7,663 nt of DNA from JBKQWK01 sp052139595 (GCA_052139595.1 JBKQWK010000038.1:1-7663), one strand, 5' to 3'; shown: positions 1-6,389, numbered from the stretch's first letter. Program-made: numbers and translations. Notes: generated by a model not told the origin, from the sequence alone.

Positions 1-22
1 GGACGGGCAAGCTTGCCCGTCC
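1..22. terminator. Perfect 22-bp palindrome, candidate (bidirectional) terminator
   Basis: The arm GGACGGGCAAG is followed directly by its exact reverse complement, centred on AAGCTT. As RNA it can form a 9-bp GC-rich stem with a 4-nt AGCT loop. It lies 53 bp beyond the stop codon of the minus-strand selenoprotein gene, where a terminator would be expected. Because it is symmetric it could also serve a plus-strand gene ending left of the window. The T-run that would follow in the minus direction lies outside the window, and no T-run follows on the plus strand. It could instead be a protein-binding palindrome. Confidence 0.4.
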
Positions 23-75
23 CACCGGCCCCTCACGTTGGCTCGATGGCGCGTAACCGACAAAGAGAGCGGGCG

Positions 76-762
76 TTACTCGCTCTTTTCGCCGACCGCG
101 GCCAGCAGCGCCTCCACGAAGTACTCCTCGGGCAGAGAACCCTCAAAGCCCTCAGTTTCGTTGATGACGATCTTGGGGACCGCCATCACATCGTAGCGCT
201 GGCTGAGGTGAGGAAACTCGTTGGCTGATACCATGTCGGCCGTAATGAACTCGCTGGCGATAGCGAGCTTATGGGCCGTCCGCACCGCGGACGGACAATG
301 CGGTCAGGTGGGTGTCGTGAACACCTGAATGTGGACCTTCTGGTCAAGCGTCGCCAAGGCAGCCAGAGTTTTCGCTGAAAGACCGCTCTCACCGGTGCCC
401 ACATCGATGATGTCTTCGATCAGAGCGGCGAACTCGTACCCAGCCGGGATACCAAAGTAGCGGACCCGCTCATCGCCCTTGGCGCCCTTGACGATGGTCG
501 CCGGGATTTTGTCGATACCGTTCGCCTCGGCGGCCTCAAGCTCGGCCGCAAAATCGTGCTTTTCGACCGTCAGATGTGTGCTTGTGCCGGCGAGTTCGTC
601 AAGCAGCTGCTCCGTGTCGGTGCAGCTGGCACATTTCGCTGCTCCCGGCACAATCAGCTTGCTCTCTTGCTGAGTGTAGTGGACCAGGGTGACATCGGCG
701 GTCAGCGCGCTATTGAAGATACCGCTCAGCTGAGCGACGTCTTCGTCACGAAGTAAAGGCAT
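76..762 (-). CDS. Selenocysteine-containing two-domain thioredoxin/glutaredoxin-like protein (PDO-like), read through an in-frame TGA
   Basis: This looks like a protein disulfide oxidoreductase of the tandem thioredoxin-fold type, acting in cytosolic thiol-disulfide exchange. Starting at ATG 762, it is 228 residues with selenocysteine at 153. The N-terminal domain has C44-A-S-C47 and a cis-Pro-like KIPAT (P87). The C-terminal domain has U153-P-H-C156 and a second cis-Pro motif, VPKIV (P196). The TGA at 306-304 stands where the first Cys of the second CxxC belongs. The frame continues without another stop to TAA at 78-76, and both sides match one fold. The start is chosen because AAAGGA lies 6 nt upstream; ATG 792 is also open but has no such support. 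The gene lies 72 nt downstream of accC on the same strand with no terminator between, so co-transcription is possible. Decoding needs SelA, SelB, SelC and SelD, none of which is in the window. The PDO family assignment is from motifs and size; exact substrates are unknown. Confidence 0.88.
276..294 (-). promoter_or_regulatory. Bacterial SECIS element (selenocysteine insertion hairpin)
   Basis: In the mRNA, nine bases after the UGA, CCGUCCGC pairs perfectly with GCGGACGG around a GGU loop, giving an 8-bp stem and a 3-nt loop. The loop starts 18 nt after the UGA (17 nt between). This fits the known bacterial SECIS rules: a small apical loop about 16-37 nt downstream of the UGA, with a G among its first two bases. 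From memory, the E. coli fdhF loop also begins GGU, where G and U contact SelB. No bulged U like the one in fdhF is evident. The hairpin is inside the coding sequence, as is usual in bacteria. Confidence 0.85.
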
Positions 763-834
763 AGAGCATCCTTTCTGGCCTCCGTTGGCCAAGCTTGCGT
801 ATGGCAGTCACTGTACCCATCGAGCCGGCAGTCG

Positions 835-2181
835 TCACTCGGTCGAAAACTCATCCTCGATGAAGTGCGTGCTTACTATACCGGCCACGAACTGCGGGTG
901 CTCAAGCACTTGACGATGAAAGGGAATCGTCGTCTTGACGCCGCCTACGCGAAACTGGTCGAGCGCCCACCGACCGCGCGCCAGAGCTTCGCCGCGGTCG
1001 CGCCCCCAGACGATGATCTTGCCGAGAAGGCTGTCATAGAACGGCGGTACAACATAGCCGGAGTAGACATGCGTATCGAGACGCACCCACGGTCCGCCCG
1101 GCGGGACCCACTCGCTCACCACGCCGGGAGACGGCAGAAAATGGTGGGCGGGATCTTCAGCGTTGATGCGAAACTCGATCGCATGACCCTGAACGTGTAT
1201 GTCAGCTTGCTGCAGAGGCAGACCTTCACCGGCAGCGATGCGGATACCTGTCTTGACAATATCGATGCCAGTGACCATCTCGCTGACGCAATGCTCAACC
1301 TGCACACGCGTGTTCATCTCCATAAAGAAGAAGCGCCCTTCTGGGTCAAGCAGAAATTCGATTGTACCAGCGCCTTCGTAGCCGGCGGCCAGCGCCGCGG
1401 CGACGGCGGCGGCGCCCATCCGCGTGCGCAGCTCGGGCGAAACCGCCGGCGACGGCGCTTCTTCGATCAGCTTCTGGTGACGGCGCTGGATGGAGCAGTC
1501 GCGTTCGCCAAGATGAACGACGTGACCTTGGCCGTCGGCGAGGATCTGAATCTCGATGTGGCGCGGCGCGGCGATGTACTTTTCAACGTACACGGCGCCG
1601 CTGCCGAAGGCGGCCAGCGCCTCGTTCTGAGCCTGGCGCACGGCGGCGGCCAGATCGGCCGCATCGTAAACGATGCGGATGCCCTTGCCGCCGCCGCCGG
1701 CCGAAGCCTTGACCATGACCGGCAGGCCGATCTCAGCGGCCACGACTGCGGCTTCCGCAGCGTCGGCAACGACCCCTTGTGAGCCCGGCGTAACCGGCAC
1801 GCCGGCGGCAATCATCGTCGCCCGCGCCGCCGCCTTGTCACCCATGCGTTCGATCGACGCCGCGCTTGGGCCGATAAACTTGATGCCCTGCTCGGCGCAG
1901 AGCCGCGAGAATTCGGCCCGCTCGGCCAGAAACCCGTAGCCGGGGTGAATGGCCTCGGCTCCGGTCTGCAGCGCCGCCTGGATGAGGCTGCTCATGACGA
2001 GGTAGCTTTGCGCCGCCGGCGGCGGGCCGATGCACACGGCCTCATCAGCGTAAGCGACATGCAGAGAACGAGCATCGGCTTCGGAGTAAACCGCGACGGT
2101 GCGCACGCCCAGCTCGCGGCAGGCGCGCACGATACGAATAGCGATTTCGCCGCGATTGGCGATGAGAATTTTGCTGAACAT
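835..2181 (-). CDS. accC: Biotin carboxylase subunit of acetyl-CoA (or related acyl-CoA) carboxylase
   Basis: This subunit performs ATP-dependent carboxylation of biotin on its carrier protein, the first half-reaction of acetyl-CoA carboxylase in fatty-acid synthesis or of a related acyl-CoA carboxylase. At 448 residues it is a stand-alone subunit with no fused BCCP or carboxyltransferase. It opens with the typical KILIANRGEIAIR. The ATP-grasp glycine loop AGGGGKGIR is near 161-169. The residues matching the E. coli catalytic set are present at almost the same numbers: K237, E275, E288, R292 and R338. Position 298, in VQVEHCVSE, is Cys where E. coli has Pro, which is outside the catalytic set. 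ATG 2181 is chosen over an ATG six codons upstream because the family begins here and a strong -10 lies only 9 nt upstream, so the mRNA is probably leaderless. No accB lies in the window, so the partner subunits must be elsewhere. An acyl-CoA carboxylase specific for propionyl-CoA cannot be excluded. Confidence 0.95.
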   Translation of the reverse strand: MFSKILIANRGEIAIRIVRACRELGVRTVAVYSEADARSLHVAYADEAVCIGPPPAAQSYLVMSSLIQAALQTGAEAIHPGYGFLAERAEFSRLCAEQGIKFIGPSAASIERMGDKAAARATMIAAGVPVTPGSQGVVADAAEAAVVAAEIGLPVMVKASAGGGGKGIRIVYDAADLAAAVRQAQNEALAAFGSGAVYVEKYIAAPRHIEIQILADGQGHVVHLGERDCSIQRRHQKLIEEAPSPAVSPELRTRMGAAAVAAALAAGYEGAGTIEFLLDPEGRFFFMEMNTRVQVEHCVSEMVTGIDIVKTGIRIAAGEGLPLQQADIHVQGHAIEFRINAEDPAHHFLPSPGVVSEWVPPGGPWVRLDTHVYSGYVVPPFYDSLLGKIIVWGRDRGEALARGRWALDQFRVGGVKTTIPFHRQVLEHPQFVAGIVSTHFIEDEFSTE

Positions 2182-2190
2182 CGGCGACAG

Positions 2191-2218
2191 ATTATACAAC
2201 CACGTGGTTCACGGCCAA
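2191..2218 (-). promoter_or_regulatory. Sigma70-type promoter of accC, probably leaderless
   Basis: On the minus strand TTGGCC (2218-2213) is followed after 16 nt by a consensus TATAAT (2196-2191). Only 9 nt separate the -10 box from the accC ATG at 2181. Transcription should therefore start at or within about 4 nt of the start codon, leaving no room for a ribosome binding site, and none is visible. The -35 matches 4 of 6 consensus bases. Confidence 0.7.
2198..2209. promoter_or_regulatory. 12-bp perfect palindrome, candidate operator in the accC/ATPase divergent region
   Basis: AACCACGTGGTT is its own reverse complement. It lies between the -35 and -10 of the accC promoter and about 15 bp upstream of the -10-like box of the opposite gene. 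A dimeric regulator bound here would block accC and could affect both genes. The regulator is unknown, and a chance 12-mer is possible. Confidence 0.4.
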
Positions 2219-2223
2219 TGCTT

Positions 2224-2247
2224 TATGATGGACAGACCGAGGAAAGG
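2224..2247 (+). promoter_or_regulatory. Weak -10-like box and Shine-Dalgarno sequence for the receiver-ATPase gene
   Basis: TATGAT at 2224-2229 is a 5-of-6 match to a -10 box, with transcription expected near 2236. No good -35 is found 16-18 nt upstream (the place is taken by CACGTG), so an activator or another sigma factor may be needed. GAGGAAAGG at 2239-2247 ends 7 nt before ATG 2255 and decides the start codon against several upstream in-frame ATGs that run antisense into accC. Confidence 0.45.
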
Positions 2248-2254
2248 CCGAACT

Positions 2255-4291
2255 ATGGCGAGCGAAAAAAGACGTTTAGCGATCATCGACGACGACGCCG
2301 ATCTGCGCGCCCAACTGGCCGCATTCTTTGCCGCCGACTACGACGTTGACCTTTATCCGGGCGAATCAGAGGTGATCGAACTCCTGCGCGCCCACCCGCC
2401 TACCTTGTGCCTCATCGACGTCGACCTGCACCTCACCGACGGATTCGAACTCATCAAATCCGTGAACAGCGCCAGCGAACTGCGCCACACGGTCGTTGTC
2501 GTTCTCTCGGCGGTCGACGACTTCACCAGTTTCGAGAAGGCCAATCGTCTGGGGGCCGTCGACTTCGTGCACAAACCGTTTCGTCCGGAAGATCTGGCGA
2601 TCCGCCTGGAAACCGCCTTCGCCCGGCGCCGTCAGCGCAGCGCCGGACGACTCAAGCTGGGCGCCCTTCTCACCAGCAGCGGCCTTCTCAACCAGGAGCA
2701 ACTCGAGCGGGCCCTGGTGCGCCAGAAAGCCGACGGCGGCCGTTTAGGCGACGTGCTCGTGCGCGAGGGGCTCGTTAGCGAGACAGCGCTCGTCAGCGCC
2801 CTCGCCGGGCAGATGCACCTGAACACCGTTGACGTTCTCAAAGACGGACCTACGCCGGCAGCGATGGGGTTTCTCCCCCGCGACTTCGCGATCCGTCATC
2901 GCGTGATGCCGGTACGCCTTGACGAGAGCGGCGCCCTCGTCCTGGCGATGACCAACCCCCTGGACGTGCTTACGATCGACGAGGTCAGCCTGCGCACCGG
3001 CAAGCGCGTCATGCCTGTCATCTGCGCCGAGTCGGCATTTGACGAGGCGATTGGCATTTACTACAGCTCGCGCGGCAAGCTCAAGGAGGTGCAGACAGAC
3101 GAAACCGGCGGTTTTCGCCAAGAGGCGATCGACGCCTCAATCATCGAGATTGTCGACTCCCTCATCAGCGATGCTGCCAGCATGAAAGCGTCCGACATTC
3201 ACCTGGAGCCACGCGACGACTGTCTGCAAGTACGCTGTCGCATTGACGGCGTGCTGCACGATCTACGTGAGTATCCGCCCGAGGTGCAGCCGGGCATCAT
3301 CAGTCGTCTCAAGATCATGGCCAACATGGATATCGCCGAGCGCCGCTTGCCGCAAGACGGGCGCACCTCGTTCGAGACAAGTGCCGGCGAAGTGGTCGAC
3401 CTGCGCCTGGCGACCATTCCCAGCCTCTACGGCGAAAACATCACCTTGCGCATCCTCGAGGTCTCGCCGCTACCACCTACGCTCGCCTCACTGGGGCTCG
3501 CCGGCAACACGCTGACACGGTTTGAACACGCAATCAACGTCAGCGAGGGAGGCATCCTCATTTGCGGGCCCACCGGCTCCGGCAAGTCGACCACACTCTA
3601 CACGGCGCTCGAACTCATCAAATCGCCTGAGCGCAAAATCTATACCGTCGAGGATCCAATTGAGCGCAAGCTCCACGGCGTAGTGCAGACCGAGGTCAAG
3701 CCGGCTATCGGCCTCGATTTTGCCCGTGCCTTGCGAGGTCTCGTGCGCGCAGACCCCGACGTAATCATGGTCGGTGAGGTGCGCGATCTGGAGACGGCGA
3801 AGATGGCGGCCGACTCGGCGGTTACCGGCCACCTCGTCTTTTCAACCCTGCACACCAACGATGCCGCATCGGCCGTACACCGACTCGTCGAGATGGGCGT
3901 ACCACGCTATCTCGTCGCGGCTGCGTTCCGGTGCATTGTCGGTCAACGTCTGGTGCGCCGGCTGTGCCCGCACTGCAAGACCAACGAGTCGCTCAGCGCC
4001 GAGCGGTGGCAAGAACTCGGCCTGGGACCGGCGCCGCAGCCACACATCAAGGTCGCCAAACCGGTGGGCTGCTCGCAGTGCTTCGGCACCGGCTATCGCG
4101 GCCGCTTGGGGCTTTATGAAGTCCTCGAGATCGACGACGCACTGCGCGAGATCATCAGCGGCGGCGGTTCGGTCGGCGACGTCCAGCGTGCCGCCCGCGA
4201 AGCGGGCGTCGAAACGATGTACGAGGATGGCGTTAACAAAGTGCTCGATGGTGCCACCAGCTACCTCGAGCTGCTGCGCGTGGTCGTGTAA
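2255..4291 (+). CDS. Response-regulator receiver / MshEN / PilB-GspE type ATPase fusion
   Basis: This is a hexameric assembly ATPase for a type IV pilus or type II secretion-like machine, 678 residues. Residues 1-125 form a CheY-like receiver with D12/D13, phosphoacceptor D55 (LIDVDLHLTDG), S85 and K107. Residues about 130-280 form an MshEN (T2SSE_N) domain with two tandem 24-residue L-G-x2-L-x3-G-L motifs at 134-157 and 163-186, each ending in Gln, separated by KADGG. This is the c-di-GMP-binding layout known from MshE; K134 replaces the usual Arg of the first motif. The ATPase follows: Walker A GPTGSGKST 438-446, Asp box YTVEDPIE 463-470, Walker B DPDVIMVGE 500-508, His box STLHTN 530-535, and a zinc-type tetracysteine CPHC 571-574 with CSQC 606-609. 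All catalytic motifs are intact. No PilC, pilin or other pilus gene is in the window, so the system it drives is not known. A Clp-fold protease homologue follows after 28 nt. Confidence 0.93.
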   Translation: MASEKRRLAIIDDDADLRAQLAAFFAADYDVDLYPGESEVIELLRAHPPTLCLIDVDLHLTDGFELIKSVNSASELRHTVVVVLSAVDDFTSFEKANRLGAVDFVHKPFRPEDLAIRLETAFARRRQRSAGRLKLGALLTSSGLLNQEQLERALVRQKADGGRLGDVLVREGLVSETALVSALAGQMHLNTVDVLKDGPTPAAMGFLPRDFAIRHRVMPVRLDESGALVLAMTNPLDVLTIDEVSLRTGKRVMPVICAESAFDEAIGIYYSSRGKLKEVQTDETGGFRQEAIDASIIEIVDSLISDAASMKASDIHLEPRDDCLQVRCRIDGVLHDLREYPPEVQPGIISRLKIMANMDIAERRLPQDGRTSFETSAGEVVDLRLATIPSLYGENITLRILEVSPLPPTLASLGLAGNTLTRFEHAINVSEGGILICGPTGSGKSTTLYTALELIKSPERKIYTVEDPIERKLHGVVQTEVKPAIGLDFARALRGLVRADPDVIMVGEVRDLETAKMAADSAVTGHLVFSTLHTNDAASAVHRLVEMGVPRYLVAAAFRCIVGQRLVRRLCPHCKTNESLSAERWQELGLGPAPQPHIKVAKPVGCSQCFGTGYRGRLGLYEVLEIDDALREIISGGGSVGDVQRAAREAGVETMYEDGVNKVLDGATSYLELLRVVV

Positions 4292-4319
4292 CGAGTTGGT
4301 CGGACGCTCGCTGGCGACG

Positions 4320-4970
4320 GTGTTCACGCAGGTCGACATTCTCGACCTGCTCTACGTATTTCTCAGCTTCGTTGTCTGCACGCCGGTCATCCAGGTCCTG
4401 GCACCCGTATGGCGACGGCGACGGTTTCAACGGCGCCTGGGCCGTCGTCACGGCGCGCAGATCGTCACGATCATGCATAGCATGGAGACGGCGGCGCTCG
4501 TAGGTCTGCCGGTCGCCTACTACGTAACGGTGCCGCAAACCAGAGACGTGCTCGCCGCCCTGCGTAACGCGTCAGCGGACAGACCGATCGATCTCGTCGT
4601 CCAGATGCCGGCCGGTATTCACCTGCGCTGGGACGAAATCGCCGCCGCCGTACGGCAGCGCGGCGACGTCACGTTGGTCGTCCCACAGTACGCTCTGTCC
4701 GGCGGCGGCGAACTGGCGCTGGCCGCCAGACACGTGACGCTGGCTGACTCGGCGCTGGTGGGGCCGCTAGGACCAGACAGCGGCGCCGTGGCCGGGCCGC
4801 GCGAGCTGGCCGCTGCCGGCCTCGACGTGAGTACGAGCGTGCCGACCGAGTTTGCCGATCTCGTACGCCTCTACCCGCAGCCGCCGCGCCAGCGGCCACG
4901 GGGCGTCTTCTTCGGTGCTCTACCCGCCGAGCTGGACGCCGGCGATGCCCCCACGCAGGCTGAGCACTGA
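4320..4970 (+). CDS. Short, divergent member of the SDH (serine dehydrogenase proteinase) / Clp-fold membrane protease family
   Basis: This 216-residue protein resembles the SDH_sah family, Clp/crotonase-fold proteases with an N-terminal membrane anchor. Residues about 7-31 are hydrophobic (ILDLLYVFLSFVV) and are followed by an Arg-rich stretch, suggesting a cytoplasmic body. The core matches the family order: VTIMHSMET, GLPVAYYV, PIDLVVQMPAG, then YALSGGGELALAA with the nucleophile-position Ser at 127, and VGPLGPDSG. Three oddities stand out. The usual TPGG strand end is MPAG (96-99). The C-terminus is shorter than the roughly 260-290 residues I expect for the family. The protein contains no lysine, so it cannot have a Ser-Lys dyad. 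GTG 4320 is chosen because it aligns with family N-termini; TTG 4296 is an alternative, and neither has a good Shine-Dalgarno. It lies 28 nt after the ATPase gene, probably in one transcript. It may be an inactive relative. Confidence 0.75.
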   Translation: MFTQVDILDLLYVFLSFVVCTPVIQVLAPVWRRRRFQRRLGRRHGAQIVTIMHSMETAALVGLPVAYYVTVPQTRDVLAALRNASADRPIDLVVQMPAGIHLRWDEIAAAVRQRGDVTLVVPQYALSGGGELALAARHVTLADSALVGPLGPDSGAVAGPRELAAAGLDVSTSVPTEFADLVRLYPQPPRQRPRGVFFGALPAELDAGDAPTQAEH

Positions 4971-4994
4971 CGGCAGACGCAGAACTCGCCTAAC

Positions 4995-6296
4995 CTAACG
5001 CGGCCGCAAGTCGACGACCCGCCGCGCCTTGCCGCTCGTGCGTTCCAGGCTGCCGGGCTCAACCAGCTTAACCTTGGGCCGCACCAGCAACACCGAGCGG
5101 AGTTTTTCACTGATCTGCCGTTCAAAGGCACGCAAGTCGTCCATCCAGCCGTTGAAGATCAGCTCGTTGACCTCGACGCGTATCTCGAAACTCTCGAGCG
5201 CCCCCTTGCGTTCAAGCACGATCTGGTAGTGAGGCTCGACACCTTCGATCTGCAAGAGCACGCTCTCGATCGTCGAGGGAAAGACATTCACTCCACTGAT
5301 GATGAACATGTCGTCGGTGCGACCGATGATCTTGCCCATGCGTGCCGTTGTACGGCCGCAGTCGCAAGGCGCTTCGGTGACGCTGCAGAGGTCGCGGGTA
5401 CGGTAGCGCAGCGTTGGTGAGCACTCTTTGCTGAGCGAGGTGAAGACGAGTTCGCCGATCTGGCCGGCTGCCACCGGCACACCGTTCTGGGGATCGACGA
5501 CCTCGGCGAGAAAGTGATCTTCGGCAATGTGGCGCCCGCAACGGCACTCGCACTCGCCGGCGACGCCGGGATCGAGCACCTCCGTCAGGCCGTAGTTGTC
5601 GGTGGCGCGTAACGGTAGGCGAGCTTCGATCTGGCGACGCATCTCTTCGCTGCACGCCTCGGCGCCGAACAGGCCGAGGCGCAACTTTAGACTCGCCGGG
5701 TCGATGCCCTCTGTCCGCAAGACGTCGCCAAGGTAGAGCGCATACGAAGGCGTCGCGACGAGCACGGTCGTGCCAAAATCCTGCATGAACTGCAGCTGAC
5801 GCGCCGTGTTGCCGGCGGACACGGGGAGCACCGTGGCTCCCGCGCGCTGCACACCATAGTGCAGGCCGAAGCCACCAGTGAACATGCCATAGCCGAAGGC
5901 GATCTGCACGACATCGTTGCGTCGCAGACCGGCGCCAACGGCCACACGACACACCAGCTCGGCCCACAGTTGCCGATCAGCCTCAGTAAAGCCCTCGACG
6001 ACCGGTTTGCCGGTCGTGCCCGACGAGGAGTGAACCTCAACCACTTCGTCGAGCGGCACAGCGAACAGGCCGTACGGGTAGTTGTCGCGGAAATCGTCCT
6101 TGGTCGTGAACGGCAGGCGTTGCAGATCGGCCAGCGTTTTGAGATCGCCCGGCTCAAAACCGAGCGCCGCGAGCCGCGTCCGATACAGGGGGATGTGCTC
6201 ATACATGTGCCTGACGGACTGCTGGAGGCGCTGGAGCTGCAAGCTCGCCAGCGCCCCCCTGTCCATCGTCTCATGGGCGACGTCCCAAATTGCCAT
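4995..6296 (-). CDS. paaK: Phenylacetate-CoA ligase family (AMP-forming aryl/acyl-CoA synthetase)
   Basis: This enzyme activates phenylacetate or a related aryl acid with ATP and CoA through an acyl-adenylate, in the cytosol. The 433 residues match the full family length. It shows the adenylation P-loop SSSGTTGKP (90-98), YGLTE (235-239), YRTRDL (298-303), GRTDDMFIISGVNVFP (325-340), and the C-terminal SGKARRVVD, where K423 is the adenylation lysine. A cysteine-rich patch, E-C-E-C-R-C-G-R-H (C249, C251, C253) with CDCG (C311, C313), is typical of the PaaK branch common in anaerobes. GAGGAGG at 6307-6301 lies 4 nt before the ATG. The gene is convergent with the protease homologue (24-nt gap, no terminator seen) and divergent from copA. 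No paa ring-oxygenase or indolepyruvate oxidoreductase gene is in the window, so the substrate is inferred only from family. Confidence 0.93.
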   Translation of the reverse strand: MAIWDVAHETMDRGALASLQLQRLQQSVRHMYEHIPLYRTRLAALGFEPGDLKTLADLQRLPFTTKDDFRDNYPYGLFAVPLDEVVEVHSSSGTTGKPVVEGFTEADRQLWAELVCRVAVGAGLRRNDVVQIAFGYGMFTGGFGLHYGVQRAGATVLPVSAGNTARQLQFMQDFGTTVLVATPSYALYLGDVLRTEGIDPASLKLRLGLFGAEACSEEMRRQIEARLPLRATDNYGLTEVLDPGVAGECECRCGRHIAEDHFLAEVVDPQNGVPVAAGQIGELVFTSLSKECSPTLRYRTRDLCSVTEAPCDCGRTTARMGKIIGRTDDMFIISGVNVFPSTIESVLLQIEGVEPHYQIVLERKGALESFEIRVEVNELIFNGWMDDLRAFERQISEKLRSVLLVRPKVKLVEPGSLERTSGKARRVVDLRPR

Positions 6297-6300
6297 CGGA

Positions 6301-6307
6301 CCTCCTC
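6301..6307 (-). promoter_or_regulatory. Strong Shine-Dalgarno of paaK
   Basis: GAGGAGG on the minus strand lies 4 nt upstream of ATG 6296. It is the closest match to the anti-Shine-Dalgarno consensus in the window, and it fixes the paaK start. Confidence 0.75.
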
Positions 6308-6317
6308 ACTGCCAGCC

Positions 6318-6383
6318 GCCGGTCATCATATCGCCCCACCTGCACCCAAAGCCGGCTATCATATCGCCCAACCTGCACCCAAG
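6318..6383. repeat. Two tandem 33-bp direct repeats in the paaK-copA divergent region
   Basis: The units at 6318-6350 and 6351-6383 are head to tail and identical at 29 of 33 positions. The shared core reads ATCATATCGCCC, then ACCTGCACCCAA. On the minus strand each unit holds a TATGAT hexamer preceded 13 nt upstream by TTGGGT. The proximal TATGAT (6330-6325) would start a transcript about 22 nt before the paaK ATG, a sensible leader. The 13-nt spacing is too short for a standard sigma70 promoter, so TTGGGTGCAGG may instead be a regulator site. The 33-bp period is close to three helical turns, which would place two bound proteins on the same DNA face. Confidence 0.7.
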
Positions 6384-6389
6384 ACGAGA

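Noticed and set aside
62..87. Small hairpin AGAGCG/CGCTCT followed by TTT around the selenoprotein stop codon, as a terminator
   Set aside because: The stem is only 6 bp, it overlaps the stop codon and the T-run is three bases; the palindrome at 1-22 is the better candidate.
304..306. The in-frame TGA as a true stop or frameshift-type pseudogene break
   Set aside because: The frame is unchanged on both sides, the lost residue is exactly the redox Cys, and a SECIS-like hairpin follows at the correct distance.
763..834. Separate promoter for the selenoprotein gene in the gap after accC
   Set aside because: No convincing -35/-10 pair is visible; only a small TGGCC/GGCCA hairpin just before the Shine-Dalgarno was noticed, too weak to call.
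835..837. TGA of accC as selenocysteine
   Set aside because: The protein already has full family length at this point and no SECIS-like hairpin follows.
865..1782. Plus-strand open frame of 305 codons antisense to accC
   Set aside because: It is a shadow of high-GC codon structure; the minus strand encodes an unmistakable biotin carboxylase with all catalytic residues.
3774..4290. Upstream part of the open frame that contains the protease homologue, overlapping the ATPase gene
   Set aside because: This stretch is Arg/Ser/Pro-rich out-of-frame translation of the ATPase; family similarity begins only near 4320.
4968..4970. Stop TGA of the Clp-fold protease gene as a second selenocysteine codon that would restore the missing C-terminus
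   Set aside because: Read-through gives only antisense paaK sequence with no family resemblance, and no hairpin is seen at a suitable distance.
4971..4994. Bidirectional terminator between the convergent protease and paaK genes
   Set aside because: The 24-nt gap contains no inverted repeat with a T-run.
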